DNA of 64,000 nt from Polycyclovorans sp002706265 (GTDB lineage: Bacteria > Pseudomonadota > Gammaproteobacteria > Nevskiales > Nevskiaceae). The notes beneath the pieces are model-generated. The model did not search any database. It was not told where the DNA came from and was given only the letters and a program-made list of their open reading frames with translations. Below are positions 34,515 through 42,988 of this stretch, in pieces. Both the position numbers and the translations under genes were made by a program. Positions within the stretch are counted from its first letter, which is position 1. Each line of letters starts with the position of its first letter. The stretch lies in assembly GCA_963973915.1 (NCBI GenBank), contig CAXBBM010000012.1:31828-95827 (forward strand), read 5' to 3'.

Positions 34515-35996
34515 TCAGCGCCGCCAGAAATAGGGCGTCATCAGCACCAGCAGCGGAAAGATCTCCAGCCGCCCCAGCAGCATCGCAAAGCTGCCCAACC
34601 AGAGCCCGAAGCCGCCCACCGAGGAAAACGAGGTCGACACCTCGCCCAGGCCGGGGCCCAGATTGTTGATGGTGGCCGCCACGGCGCCGAAGGCGGTGAC
34701 CGGGTCCATGCCTGACAGTTGCATCAACACCACGAGCACCACGTAGAACCCGATGTACACCGAGAAGAAGCCCCAGACGCCCTGGATGACCTCATCGGGC
34801 ACCGACCGGGCGCCCAGCTTCACCGGCGCCACCGCCGACGGATGAATGTTGTGAAACACCGAGCGCAGCCCCTGTTTGAACAGCAGCATCACCCGCACCA
34901 CCTTGAGGCCGCCGGCGGTGGAGTAGGCGCACCCACAGATAAAACTGACCAGAATCACCAGCGTCGAGATCATGCTGGGCCACAGGTTGAGATCGGCCGA
35001 GGCAAAGCCGGCCGTGGTGCCGATCGACACCACCTGGAACAGGGCCTGCAATGGGGCTTCGAAGCCCCAGTAGGTGCCGGTCAGCATCAGCAGCGCAGTG
35101 ATGCCCAGGGTGGCGGCGGCGATGATGCCGATGAACACCCTGAACTCCGGATCGCTCCAGTAGCCCGTAATCGATCGCGAGCGAAAGGCCACGAAGTGCA
35201 AGCCGAAATTGACCGCGCCGATGACCATGAAGGCGATGCAGATCAGTTCGATGATGGCGCTGTCGAAGTACGCGATCGAGGCATCGTGGGTCGAGAATCC
35301 GCCGGTGGACACCGTGGCAAAGGCATGCCCAATGGCGTCGAACCAGTCCATTCCGGCCCATCGGTAGGCCACCGCGCAGGCAATCGTGAGGCTGAGGTAG
35401 ATCAACCACAGGGCGCGGGCGGTTTCGACCAGGCGCGGCGTCAGCTTGGTGTCCTTGACCGGCCCCAGTGATTCGGCGCGGTAGAGCTGCATGCCGCCGA
35501 CCCCCAGCATCGGCAGGATGGCGATGGCCAGAATGACCAGCCCCATGCCGCCGAACCACTGCAGTTGCTGGCGGTAGTACAGCAGCGCCTTGGGCAGCCC
35601 GTCGAGCCCGACGATGACGGTGGCCCCGGTGGTCGTCAGCCCTGAGATCGACTCGAACACCGCCTGCGGAATGGTCAGCCCCGGTTGATCGGCGACATAG
35701 AGCGGAATCGCCCCGGACACGCCCAGCACCATCCAGAACAGCACGGTGACCAGAAAGCCGTCGCGAATCTTCAACTCCGCCCGGCTGTGCCGCACCGGCC
35801 ACCAGGTCAGCGCGCCCAGGACCACGTTGATGGAGAGCGCCAGAGCGAACGCCGGCGCGGTGCCATCGGCGTAAAGCCAGCTCACCGCCATGGGCGGCAG
35901 CATGGTCAGCGAAAAAATCATCAGCAGGATGCCCATCACCCGCTGCACGGCACCGAAGCGGTGAATGCGGTTCAGCTTGGCATCGGTCAGCGCCAC
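34515..35996 (-). CDS. trkH: Trk/Ktr K+ uptake channel-forming subunit TrkH
   Basis: A 493-aa potassium-translocating protein of the SKT superfamily with four repeated M1-P-M2 units. Recognisable pieces are AVFESISGLTTTGATVI (first filter region), GHAFATVSTGGFSTHDA, QVVSIGTTAGFAS and FGAVAATINNLGPG, each with the TGxT/TGG-type selectivity-filter residues. It starts 3 bp after trkA, its cytoplasmic regulator. Confidence 0.93.
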   Translation of the reverse strand: MALTDAKLNRIHRFGAVQRVMGILLMIFSLTMLPPMAVSWLYADGTAPAFALALSINVVLGALTWWPVRHSRAELKIRDGFLVTVLFWMVLGVSGAIPLYVADQPGLTIPQAVFESISGLTTTGATVIVGLDGLPKALLYYRQQLQWFGGMGLVILAIAILPMLGVGGMQLYRAESLGPVKDTKLTPRLVETARALWLIYLSLTIACAVAYRWAGMDWFDAIGHAFATVSTGGFSTHDASIAYFDSAIIELICIAFMVIGAVNFGLHFVAFRSRSITGYWSDPEFRVFIGIIAAATLGITALLMLTGTYWGFEAPLQALFQVVSIGTTAGFASADLNLWPSMISTLVILVSFICGCAYSTAGGLKVVRVMLLFKQGLRSVFHNIHPSAVAPVKLGARSVPDEVIQGVWGFFSVYIGFYVVLVVLMQLSGMDPVTAFGAVAATINNLGPGLGEVSTSFSSVGGFGLWLGSFAMLLGRLEIFPLLVLMTPYFWRR

Positions 35997-35999
35997 GAA

Positions 36000-37373
36000 T
36001 CAGAAGAACCCGATGCCAACCTGGAACAGCTTGCCGACATCCTTCACGTGCTTGCGGTTGACGAGGAACAGAATCACGTGGTCTTCGGCCTCGATCACCG
36101 TGTCGTGGTGGGCAATGATGACCTCGTCGCCGCGCACGATGGCGCCGATGGTGGTGCCGGGGGGCAGCTTGATCTCTTCAAGCCGGCGACCGACCACCTC
36201 AGAGTTGAAGCGATCCCCGTGGGCAATCGCCTCGATCGCCTCGGCCGCGCCGCGCCGCAGGCTGTGCACCTTGACCACGTCGCCCCGGCGCACGTGCGCC
36301 AGCAGCGCGCTCACCGTGGACTGCTGCGGGCTGATGGCGATGTCGATCTGGCTGCCCTCCACCAGTTCCACGTACGACTGGCGGTTGATCAGGCATAGCG
36401 CCTTGCGCGCGCCCAGTCGCTTGGCGAGCATCGCCGAGAGAATGTTGGCCTCATCGTCGTTGGTGATGGCGCAGAACACGTCGCAGTCTTCGACATTTTC
36501 CTCGCGCAGCAGGCCCTCGTCGGCGGCATCGCCGTGCAGCACCACCGTGTTGCCCAGTTCTTCAGACAGGTAGCGCGCCCGGTCGCGCACCGACTCGACG
36601 ATCTTCACCTCGATGCGATCTTCGAGCACCCGTGCCAGTCGCAGGCCAATGCGGCCGCCGCCGGCGAGAATGATGCGGCGTACCGGCTGGTCGAGCTTGC
36701 GCAGCTCGGCGATCATTTTTGGAATGTGCGCCTTGGCGGCGACAAAGAACACCTCATCCTCCGCTTCGATGATGGTGTCGCCTTCGGGAATGATCGGCCG
36801 GCCGCGGCGGTAGATCGCCGCAACGCGCGCGTCGATGCCGGGCAGGTGCTCGGGCAGTTCGCGCAACTGGCGCGACACCAGCGGGCCGCCGTAATAGGCC
36901 CTCACCCCCACCAGCTGCACGCGGCCATCGGCAAAATCGACCACCTGCAGTGCGCCGGGGTATTCGATCAGGCGACGGATGTAGTCGGTGACCAGCTGCT
37001 CGGGCGAGATGTGCATGTCGATCGCCAGCCCCTGCGGCCCGAACAGGCTTTCTTCTCGCAGATACTCGGCGGCGCGCACCCGGGCGATCTTGGTCGGCGT
37101 GTTGAACAGCGTGTAGGCGACCTTGCACGCGACCATGTTGGTCTCATCGCTTTCGGTGACGGCGATCAGCATGTCGGCGTCGTCCGCTCCGGCGCGGCGC
37201 AGCACGTTGGGGTGGCTGGCGTGGCCCTGCACGGTGCGAATGTCCATTCGCTCCTGCAGGTATTCCAGCATCGCCGCGTCGGTGTCGATGACCGTCACGT
37301 CGTGCTGCTCGTTGGCGAGATTTTCGGCCAGCGTCGCCCCGACCTGGCCAGCCCCTAGAATGATGATTTTCAT
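36000..37373 (-). CDS. trkA: Trk system K+ uptake regulator TrkA
   Basis: A 457-aa peripheral protein with two RCK repeats. Each begins with an NAD(H)-binding Rossmann core: MKIIILGAGQVGATLAENLA at the N-terminus, and IILAGGGRIGLRLARVLE at about residue 230. It binds nucleotides and gates TrkH. Conserved pieces such as HPNVLRRAGADDADMLIAVT and VFCAITNDDEANILSAMLAK are present. It is the first gene of the leftward operon. Confidence 0.95.
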   Translation of the reverse strand: MKIIILGAGQVGATLAENLANEQHDVTVIDTDAAMLEYLQERMDIRTVQGHASHPNVLRRAGADDADMLIAVTESDETNMVACKVAYTLFNTPTKIARVRAAEYLREESLFGPQGLAIDMHISPEQLVTDYIRRLIEYPGALQVVDFADGRVQLVGVRAYYGGPLVSRQLRELPEHLPGIDARVAAIYRRGRPIIPEGDTIIEAEDEVFFVAAKAHIPKMIAELRKLDQPVRRIILAGGGRIGLRLARVLEDRIEVKIVESVRDRARYLSEELGNTVVLHGDAADEGLLREENVEDCDVFCAITNDDEANILSAMLAKRLGARKALCLINRQSYVELVEGSQIDIAISPQQSTVSALLAHVRRGDVVKVHSLRRGAAEAIEAIAHGDRFNSEVVGRRLEEIKLPPGTTIGAIVRGDEVIIAHHDTVIEAEDHVILFLVNRKHVKDVGKLFQVGIGFF

Positions 37374-37488
37374 GCGCCGCGCACGTTACGCCCGCCCATC
37401 ATGCGGCGCAACATCGGGCGTTCGCGTGTCGCCGGGCCCGAGGGCTTCGTGCGAGACTCATTCGTACACCGCAATGAAGGAGCAGACC

Positions 37489-38085
37489 ATGTCAAGCATC
37501 GATTTCTACTGGGAGCCGGGCAGCCCTTACACCTATCTGGCGGCCACCCAGATCGGCGCGCTGGCGCGGGAAACCGGCACCACCGTGCACTGGAAGGCCT
37601 TTTTGCTGGGCAAGGTGTTCCAGGCCCGCAAGATGACCCTGCCGGCCGCCATTCCGGCCAAGGCCAGCTACATGTTCAAAGACCTTGCCCGCTGGTCGGC
37701 GCTGTACGACGTGCCGTTCTCGATGCCCAAGGTGTTCCCCGTCAACAGCATGCTCGCCAGCCGCGCGGGCACCGCCGCCGCGCAACAGGGCCAGGGTGAG
37801 GCGGCGGCGCTGGCGTTGCTCGGAGCCTACTGGGGGCGTGGCGAAGATATTTCCCAGCCCGAGATCGTGCACGCCGCGCTGGATGCGGCGGGGCTGGACG
37901 GCGCGGCGCTGATGGCCGCCACCCAAACCGATGCCGTGAAAGACGTGGTGCGCAGCAACACCGAGGCCGCGATGGACCTCGGCATTTTCGGCGCGCCGAC
38001 CATGGTCTACCAGGGCGAGCTGTTCTGGGGCAACGACCGCCTCGACGTGCTCAAGGCGGTGATTCAGGGCCGCATCAAGGCCTGA
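37489..38085 (+). CDS. 2-hydroxychromene-2-carboxylate isomerase-like (DsbA/GST-kappa fold)
   Basis: A 198-aa protein of the HCCA-isomerase/GST-kappa group. It opens SSIDFYWEPGSPYTYLAA with the serine that activates glutathione in HCCA isomerases. Further pieces are HWKAFLLGKVFQA, VFPVNSMLASRAG and GIFGAPTMVYQGELFWGNDRL, which matches the cis-Pro region of the fold. The family isomerises intermediates of aromatic degradation using glutathione, but no other aromatic pathway genes are near, so a general glutathione role is possible. AAGGAG lies upstream of the ATG. Confidence 0.88.
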   Translation: MSSIDFYWEPGSPYTYLAATQIGALARETGTTVHWKAFLLGKVFQARKMTLPAAIPAKASYMFKDLARWSALYDVPFSMPKVFPVNSMLASRAGTAAAQQGQGEAAALALLGAYWGRGEDISQPEIVHAALDAAGLDGAALMAATQTDAVKDVVRSNTEAAMDLGIFGAPTMVYQGELFWGNDRLDVLKAVIQGRIKA

Positions 38086-38116
38086 TCTGAAGCGCAATCG
38101 GCGCGGGAGTGGGGTG

Positions 38117-38995
38117 ATGAAGCATGTCAGTGCATTGGGCGCGGTCGCCGTGACCCTGCTGCTGATGGCCTGTGAGGGCCAGGTGTCGGTCGAGCTGTCA
38201 CGCGGTGACGCACTGACGCTGCGCGCGTTTCAACCGGAAATACGCGGCGTCATCCTGCAGACCGGCGGCGGCACGGCCGCGCGCTTCGATACCGATGCGC
38301 TCACCGGCGAAGACCTGCTCGCCTGGCGCGTGGGCGAGCGACGCGCCGTGCTCGATCTCAACGATGCAGGATCGGCGCGCTACACCGGTGCCGGTCTGGT
38401 GGTTGCGGCCAGCGGCGGGCGGGTGCAGTTCAGCGACGACACCCGGGAGCGCGCGCTCGAACCGGTCGCCACTGACGGCCCGATCGCGGCGGTGGATTTT
38501 CAGGTCACCGAAGATGAAGCGCAGACCCTGTGGCTGCGGCTGGAGCCGCACTTTTCAGTCACCGACCCGCGTCTCGATGGCCTTGAAACGGCGCGCTTCA
38601 GGCCGGTGATCCGCGCCGTGTTGCCCGATGACGCCCGGCAGTTGCGCGGCGTGGTCAGCCGCGCCGTGCTGGAGTCGGCCGAATGTCGTCCCGAGGCGGC
38701 CAATGCCGAAGACGACGCGGTGGGCGCGGCGATGTACCTGTTCCCCGAGAACCTGGGGCAGTTCACCGATTATGTGGAGGGCGGCAGCTTCAACCCGCTT
38801 GCGGCGGGCGCCCTGCGACGTCAGGACGACGGCGACTACGGCTACGCGATTGGCGATGTTCCGGCCGGCCGCTATGTCGGGGCGCTGTTCTGCTTTGCCG
38901 ATCTCGATGCCCCGGACCGGCTCGATGGCCTGGTGTCACTGCGCGCCGAGTCGATCAATGTCGATGCGGCCGAATCAGTGTTCGACATCCGCTAG
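38117..38995 (+). CDS. Lipoprotein of unknown function
   Basis: A 292-aa protein with an N-terminal lipobox (TLLLMACEGQ, Cys19), so it is anchored in the outer or inner membrane. The mature part is beta-rich with strands such as QTLWLRLEPHFSV and GYAIGDVPAGRYVGALFCFA. This suggests an immunoglobulin-like or carboxypeptidase-regulatory-like fold. No known family is recognised. GGGAG lies 7 bp upstream of the ATG. The 3' end overlaps the convergent TlpA-like gene by 21 bp. Confidence 0.7.
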   Translation: MKHVSALGAVAVTLLLMACEGQVSVELSRGDALTLRAFQPEIRGVILQTGGGTAARFDTDALTGEDLLAWRVGERRAVLDLNDAGSARYTGAGLVVAASGGRVQFSDDTRERALEPVATDGPIAAVDFQVTEDEAQTLWLRLEPHFSVTDPRLDGLETARFRPVIRAVLPDDARQLRGVVSRAVLESAECRPEAANAEDDAVGAAMYLFPENLGQFTDYVEGGSFNPLAAGALRRQDDGDYGYAIGDVPAGRYVGALFCFADLDAPDRLDGLVSLRAESINVDAAESVFDIR

Positions 38996-39901
38996 GCCCT
39001 GAGGCGCTGCGCGGGTGCCGCGTCGATCCTCGATGGCGCGCACCCGCCCGTCCTCACGGTCCACGGCGTAGATCAGCCCTGCGCCCAGGCCGTCGCCGCC
39101 CACGGTGGCCGCCACCCACACGCCCTTGCGCATGAACGACCGGAACGGCGCCAGCGACCGCACGGCCTCCGCGCCGTGACGCGCGGTCCACGCGGTGCGG
39201 GCGTGGTCGATCGCGCTGCGGCCATCGCGCACCGGCCCAACAGCCGGCACATCGGGCCCCTGTTCCGGCAGGGCCGCGAGGTAGCGCTGCACCCATGGCA
39301 GCCACTCTGATGCTGGCAGGGCATCGGGCGCCGCCGCGCCCCGGCCTTGTTCGCCATCGCGCACATGCAGGTCATAGGGGGGCGGGTAGCGTTCTGGCAG
39401 CGGCACCGCGCGCGCGCCCAGCAAGGCGTTGAGCGCCTTGCGCGCATCCTTGGCCACGTCGATTGGCGTGGGCGGCGAGGGCGGGCGGGTGTAAACGATG
39501 CGACCGTCGCCCGCCACCACGATGAACCAGGGTGAGCGGGTGATGCCGTAGGGCAGCATCAGCCCATCGCCATGGAGCAGCAGCGGAAAGTGCAGGTCGC
39601 GTTCGCGCATCGCCGCCACCGGGTCGCCGTTCTCGCGGATATTGATGGTCCAGACCTTGACGCCCGCATCGGCGTAATCGCGCCAGATGTCCTGCACGTA
39701 AGGTTGCAGGGCGCGTGAATAGGGGCACCACGACGGCCAGAACAACAACACGCTGGGGTTGCCCTCGGCGTCGTCCGGGTAGGTGACGGTGGCGCCGTCC
39801 GGGGTTTTCAGCGTCCAGCCGGGTGCAAAGTCGGGTGGGCTGGCGGCGGCCGTAAGACTCAGCACACCGATCATCAGCACGGCGATGAGGCGCATGTTCA
39901 T
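38975..39901 (-). CDS. TlpA/thioredoxin-fold exported protein with single active-site Cys
   Basis: A 308-aa protein with a signal peptide (MRLIAVLMIGVLSLTAAA). A thioredoxin-fold domain follows: FAPGWTLKTPDGATVTYPDD, LLFWPSWCPYSRALQPYVQ and ITRSPWFIVVAGDGRIVY with its cis-Pro. The active site is CPYS, so the second cysteine of the usual CxxC is a serine, and thiol oxidase/reductase activity is doubtful. The C-terminal 130 residues are a separate domain with no recognised family. It converges on and overlaps the upstream lipoprotein by 21 bp. No cytochrome c-maturation genes are nearby. Confidence 0.75.
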   Translation of the reverse strand: MNMRLIAVLMIGVLSLTAAASPPDFAPGWTLKTPDGATVTYPDDAEGNPSVLLFWPSWCPYSRALQPYVQDIWRDYADAGVKVWTINIRENGDPVAAMRERDLHFPLLLHGDGLMLPYGITRSPWFIVVAGDGRIVYTRPPSPPTPIDVAKDARKALNALLGARAVPLPERYPPPYDLHVRDGEQGRGAAAPDALPASEWLPWVQRYLAALPEQGPDVPAVGPVRDGRSAIDHARTAWTARHGAEAVRSLAPFRSFMRKGVWVAATVGGDGLGAGLIYAVDREDGRVRAIEDRRGTRAAPQGLADVEH

Positions 39902-40071
39902 CGACCGAGTATGCCCCGCGTCTGGCGGGGCCTGTTCCGGCGGCACCCGCGCCAGCGGCATTTTTGCGCCTGCATCCGCGCGGGGGCATGCCATGATTGT
40001 GGGCCGTCGGCACGGCGCAGGGGCGCCGCACCACCGCCGACGTTCAATCAGACCTGCCATGGGATCGCGTC

Positions 40072-42426
40072 ATGTTCCAGCCTTTTCGCTGTGCCTTGCT
40101 GTTGAGCGCCCTGCTGACCGTCGCCTGCGGCGAACGCGGGGTGTCCAAATTGCCAGAGCCCGAGGCGCTGCCGGGGCCGGTGAGCCGCGAGGTGTCTTAC
40201 GTGGACGACGTGCGGCCCATTCTGGAAATGAAATGTCTGGCCTGCCATGCCTGTTTTGATGCCCCCTGCCAGTTGAAGATGGAATCCGCTGCGGGCCTGC
40301 TGCGTGGCCGCCACCCGCTGGATGCCTACGACGGCACGCGCACCGAAGCGCAGACGCCGACGCGACTGGGCATCGACGCGCAGACCGAAGCCGGCTGGCG
40401 CGGGCTGGGCTTCCACTCGGTGTTGACGCCCGACGCCGAGGGCGAGTCGTTGCTGTACAAGATGCTCGCCCTGGGCAAGTCGCGCCCCTTTGCGCCGAAC
40501 AGCAAGCTGCCCGAAGACCTGGACCTGGGCGTCACGCGGGACAACCAGTGCGTGTCGCAGGACGGCTTTGCCGAATACGCCCACGACCGCCCGCTGGAAG
40601 GCATGCCGCTGGCCGCCGCCGGGCTCACCGATGGCGAGTTCGCTCTGCTCAGTGGCTGGTTGATGCAGGGCGCCCGGGTGCCGGACGATGTCATGCGCGT
40701 CAGCCCGGCCGAGCAGGCCGTGATCGACACTTGGGAAGCCTGGCTGAACCATCCCGATCCCGAGCGCCAACTGGTTGCGCGCTGGCTGTTTGAACATCTG
40801 TATCTGGCGCATCTGCATTTCAGCGACCTTGGCGACGCCCCGCGCTTCTTCGAGGTGCTGCGGTCTTACACGCCGCCGGGTGAGGCCATCCGCCCGGTGA
40901 CCACGGCGCTGCCCAATGGTGACGCTCAGGCGCCGGTCCACTACCGCCTGCGGCTGCTGCCGGGCAGCATCGTGCACAAACGGCACATCGTCTTTGCGCT
41001 GAACGCGGCCCTGCTCAAGCGCATCGACACCCTGTTTTTCGGTGAAGACTGGTCAGCGGGTGCGTTGCCGGGCTACACGGCGGAAGCGCGCGCCAACCCG
41101 TTCACCACCTTCGCAGCCATTCCGGCGCAGGCGCGCTACCAGTTCATGCTCGATCAGGCGGAATACTTCACCCGCACCTTCATCCGCGGGCCGGTGTGTC
41201 GCGGCCAGATTGCCACTGACGTCATCCAGGACCACTTCTGGGTGATCTACCAGGCGCCGCAGCGTGACCTGTTCGTCACCGATACCGGCTATCGCGAACG
41301 TGCCGCGCCGCTGTTGGGCATGCCGGGTCAGAACGACGACCTGCTGGACACCGGCCCGGCCTGGGACCATTTCCGCGATCAGCGCAACGATTATCACCGC
41401 CTGCGGCGCCAGGCCTACGCCGACCAGCGCGCCGATGGCGCCTCGCTGGAGGATGTCTGGGATGGCGGCGGCCTCAACACCAATGCGCTGCTCACCGTCA
41501 CGCGGCACCACGACAGCGCCTCGGTGGAACGCGGCCTGATCGGCCAGGTGCCCAAGACCGTGTGGTGGATGGACTACCCGCTGCTCGAACGCACCTACTA
41601 CCAGTTGGTGGTCAACTTCGACGTGTTCGGCAACGTGGCGCACCAGTTGCAGACGCGGCTGTACTTCGACCTGATTCGCAACGGCGCCGAGCACAACTAC
41701 CTGCGCCTGCTGCCGCGCGCGGCGCGGCAAGGCATCGTCGATGACTGGTATCGCGGCAGTGGCGCGCTGAAAAGCCACATCACCTATGCCCCGGTGGACG
41801 ACCAGACCCCCTCGGCCGAGGGCTATGCCACCGACGCGCCGCTGCAGGAACTGGGCCTGCGCCTGCTGGAGCGCTTCCACGCCATCAACCGCATGGCGGT
41901 CGATCCGCTCAACCGCTGCCTGTCGCGACCCTGTGCGCGGGCGGACCAGCCGCAATGGATTCAGCAGACCGACGCGCAGTTGGCGCGGCTTGCGGCGGTT
42001 GAGGCCAAGGACCTTCCCGGCGTGCTCAAGCTGCCCGATGTCACCTTCCTGCGGGTCAGCCACACCGACGGCACGCGAACCGTCTATTCGCTCATCCGCA
42101 ACCGGGCGCACAGCAACGTGGCGTTCCTGCTGGGCGAGTCACTGCGTTACGAGCCCGAGCACGACCAGGTGCTGGTGTTTCCCGGCATTCTCGGCAGCTA
42201 TCCCAATTTCATCTTCGACGTGCCGGCCCATCAGGTGGCGCAGTTCGTTGAGCGGTTGGGCAAGGCGGACAAGGGCAAGGCCTTCGATGAGATCGTCGAA
42301 CTGTGGGGCGTGCGGCGGACGCACCCTGCGTTTTGGGAAACGCTGCACGACTTCACCGCCTGGCAGGCCGAACACCAGCCACTGCAGGCCGGCGTTTTTG
42401 ATGTCAACCGATACAAGAATCTTTGA
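40072..42426 (+). CDS. cti: Fatty acid cis/trans isomerase
   Basis: A 784-aa periplasmic cytochrome c-type isomerase that converts cis-unsaturated fatty acids of membrane lipids to trans under solvent or heat stress. The lipobox-like signal is LLSALLTVACGE. The haem motif CLACH lies at residues 55-59, next to a Cys-rich CFDAPC. The body matches the Cti family in length, with segments such as RWLFEHLYLAHLHF and QDHFWVIYQAP. The ATG at 40072 starts the signal peptide. It is a single gene. Confidence 0.93.
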   Translation: MFQPFRCALLLSALLTVACGERGVSKLPEPEALPGPVSREVSYVDDVRPILEMKCLACHACFDAPCQLKMESAAGLLRGRHPLDAYDGTRTEAQTPTRLGIDAQTEAGWRGLGFHSVLTPDAEGESLLYKMLALGKSRPFAPNSKLPEDLDLGVTRDNQCVSQDGFAEYAHDRPLEGMPLAAAGLTDGEFALLSGWLMQGARVPDDVMRVSPAEQAVIDTWEAWLNHPDPERQLVARWLFEHLYLAHLHFSDLGDAPRFFEVLRSYTPPGEAIRPVTTALPNGDAQAPVHYRLRLLPGSIVHKRHIVFALNAALLKRIDTLFFGEDWSAGALPGYTAEARANPFTTFAAIPAQARYQFMLDQAEYFTRTFIRGPVCRGQIATDVIQDHFWVIYQAPQRDLFVTDTGYRERAAPLLGMPGQNDDLLDTGPAWDHFRDQRNDYHRLRRQAYADQRADGASLEDVWDGGGLNTNALLTVTRHHDSASVERGLIGQVPKTVWWMDYPLLERTYYQLVVNFDVFGNVAHQLQTRLYFDLIRNGAEHNYLRLLPRAARQGIVDDWYRGSGALKSHITYAPVDDQTPSAEGYATDAPLQELGLRLLERFHAINRMAVDPLNRCLSRPCARADQPQWIQQTDAQLARLAAVEAKDLPGVLKLPDVTFLRVSHTDGTRTVYSLIRNRAHSNVAFLLGESLRYEPEHDQVLVFPGILGSYPNFIFDVPAHQVAQFVERLGKADKGKAFDEIVELWGVRRTHPAFWETLHDFTAWQAEHQPLQAGVFDVNRYKNL

Positions 42427-42516
42427 GGTTTAAACTGAACGCACGCCTTTATTGCGATTAACGATCAATTCATCACTGCCTGCCATGATCGCTCCATGGC
42501 TTATGGCCATATTCGA

Positions 42517-42541
42517 GCTGACAGATGATTAATTTGTCAGC
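42517..42541. repeat. Inverted repeat upstream of BON-domain gene
   Basis: GCTGACA and TGTCAGC form perfect 7-bp arms around an 11-bp AT-rich spacer. The element is 23 bp before the ATG and may be an operator or a hairpin in the leader. The whole 42427-42564 gap is AT-richer than the surroundings. Confidence 0.5.
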
Positions 42542-42564
42542 GACCCCTATTAAAGGAGTGATTA

Positions 42565-42882
42565 ATGAATATGAAAAACGTGATGTTTGCTGCTGTAATT
42601 GGTTTGATGGCAACGCCGATGATGGCAACGGCGGGCGATCATGAATCTTCTGTCGAAAAGACCGGCGACTACATCTCGGATGCCGCGCTCACCACCAAGG
42701 TGAAATCGGTATTGGCCCTTGAGTCGGAGCTGAGCGCGATCGACATTGGCGTGGAAACCACCGAGGGTGTGGTGACGCTTTCGGGTGCCGTCGAGAGTGA
42801 CGCCCAGATTGATCTGGCTGAAAAGGTGGTTGAAGATCTGGACGGCGTGAAGTCGGTCAACAATGAATTGACTTCGCCTTAA
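42565..42882 (+). CDS. BON-domain periplasmic protein (OsmY-like)
   Basis: A 105-aa protein with a signal peptide (MFAAVIGLMATPMMATAG) and one BON domain: YISDAALTTKVKSVLALES, IDIGVETTEGVVTLSGAV and AEKVVEDLDGVKSVNNEL. BON proteins bind phospholipid and are often induced by osmotic or envelope stress, like OsmY. A strong ribosome site (AAAGGAG) precedes the ATG, and a classic terminator follows, so it is a monocistronic and probably well-expressed gene. Confidence 0.9.
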   Translation: MNMKNVMFAAVIGLMATPMMATAGDHESSVEKTGDYISDAALTTKVKSVLALESELSAIDIGVETTEGVVTLSGAVESDAQIDLAEKVVEDLDGVKSVNNELTSP

Positions 42883-42914
42883 TCGGCTTCGCTTACAAGC
42901 GGTGATGTTGATTG

Positions 42915-42949
42915 AAAAAGCCCCGGCGCGATCGCGTCGGGGCTTTTTT
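42915..42949 (+). terminator. Rho-independent terminator
   Basis: AAAAAGCCCCG pairs with CGGGGCTTTTT. Inside it a further CGCG/CGCG stem surrounds an AT loop. A T-run ends the hairpin. It terminates the BON gene and, being symmetric, probably also the convergent DUF2126 gene. Confidence 0.92.
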
Positions 42950-42988
42950 ATTCAAAGCGCCTTTTGAATCGAGGCGTGCATCGGGTTA

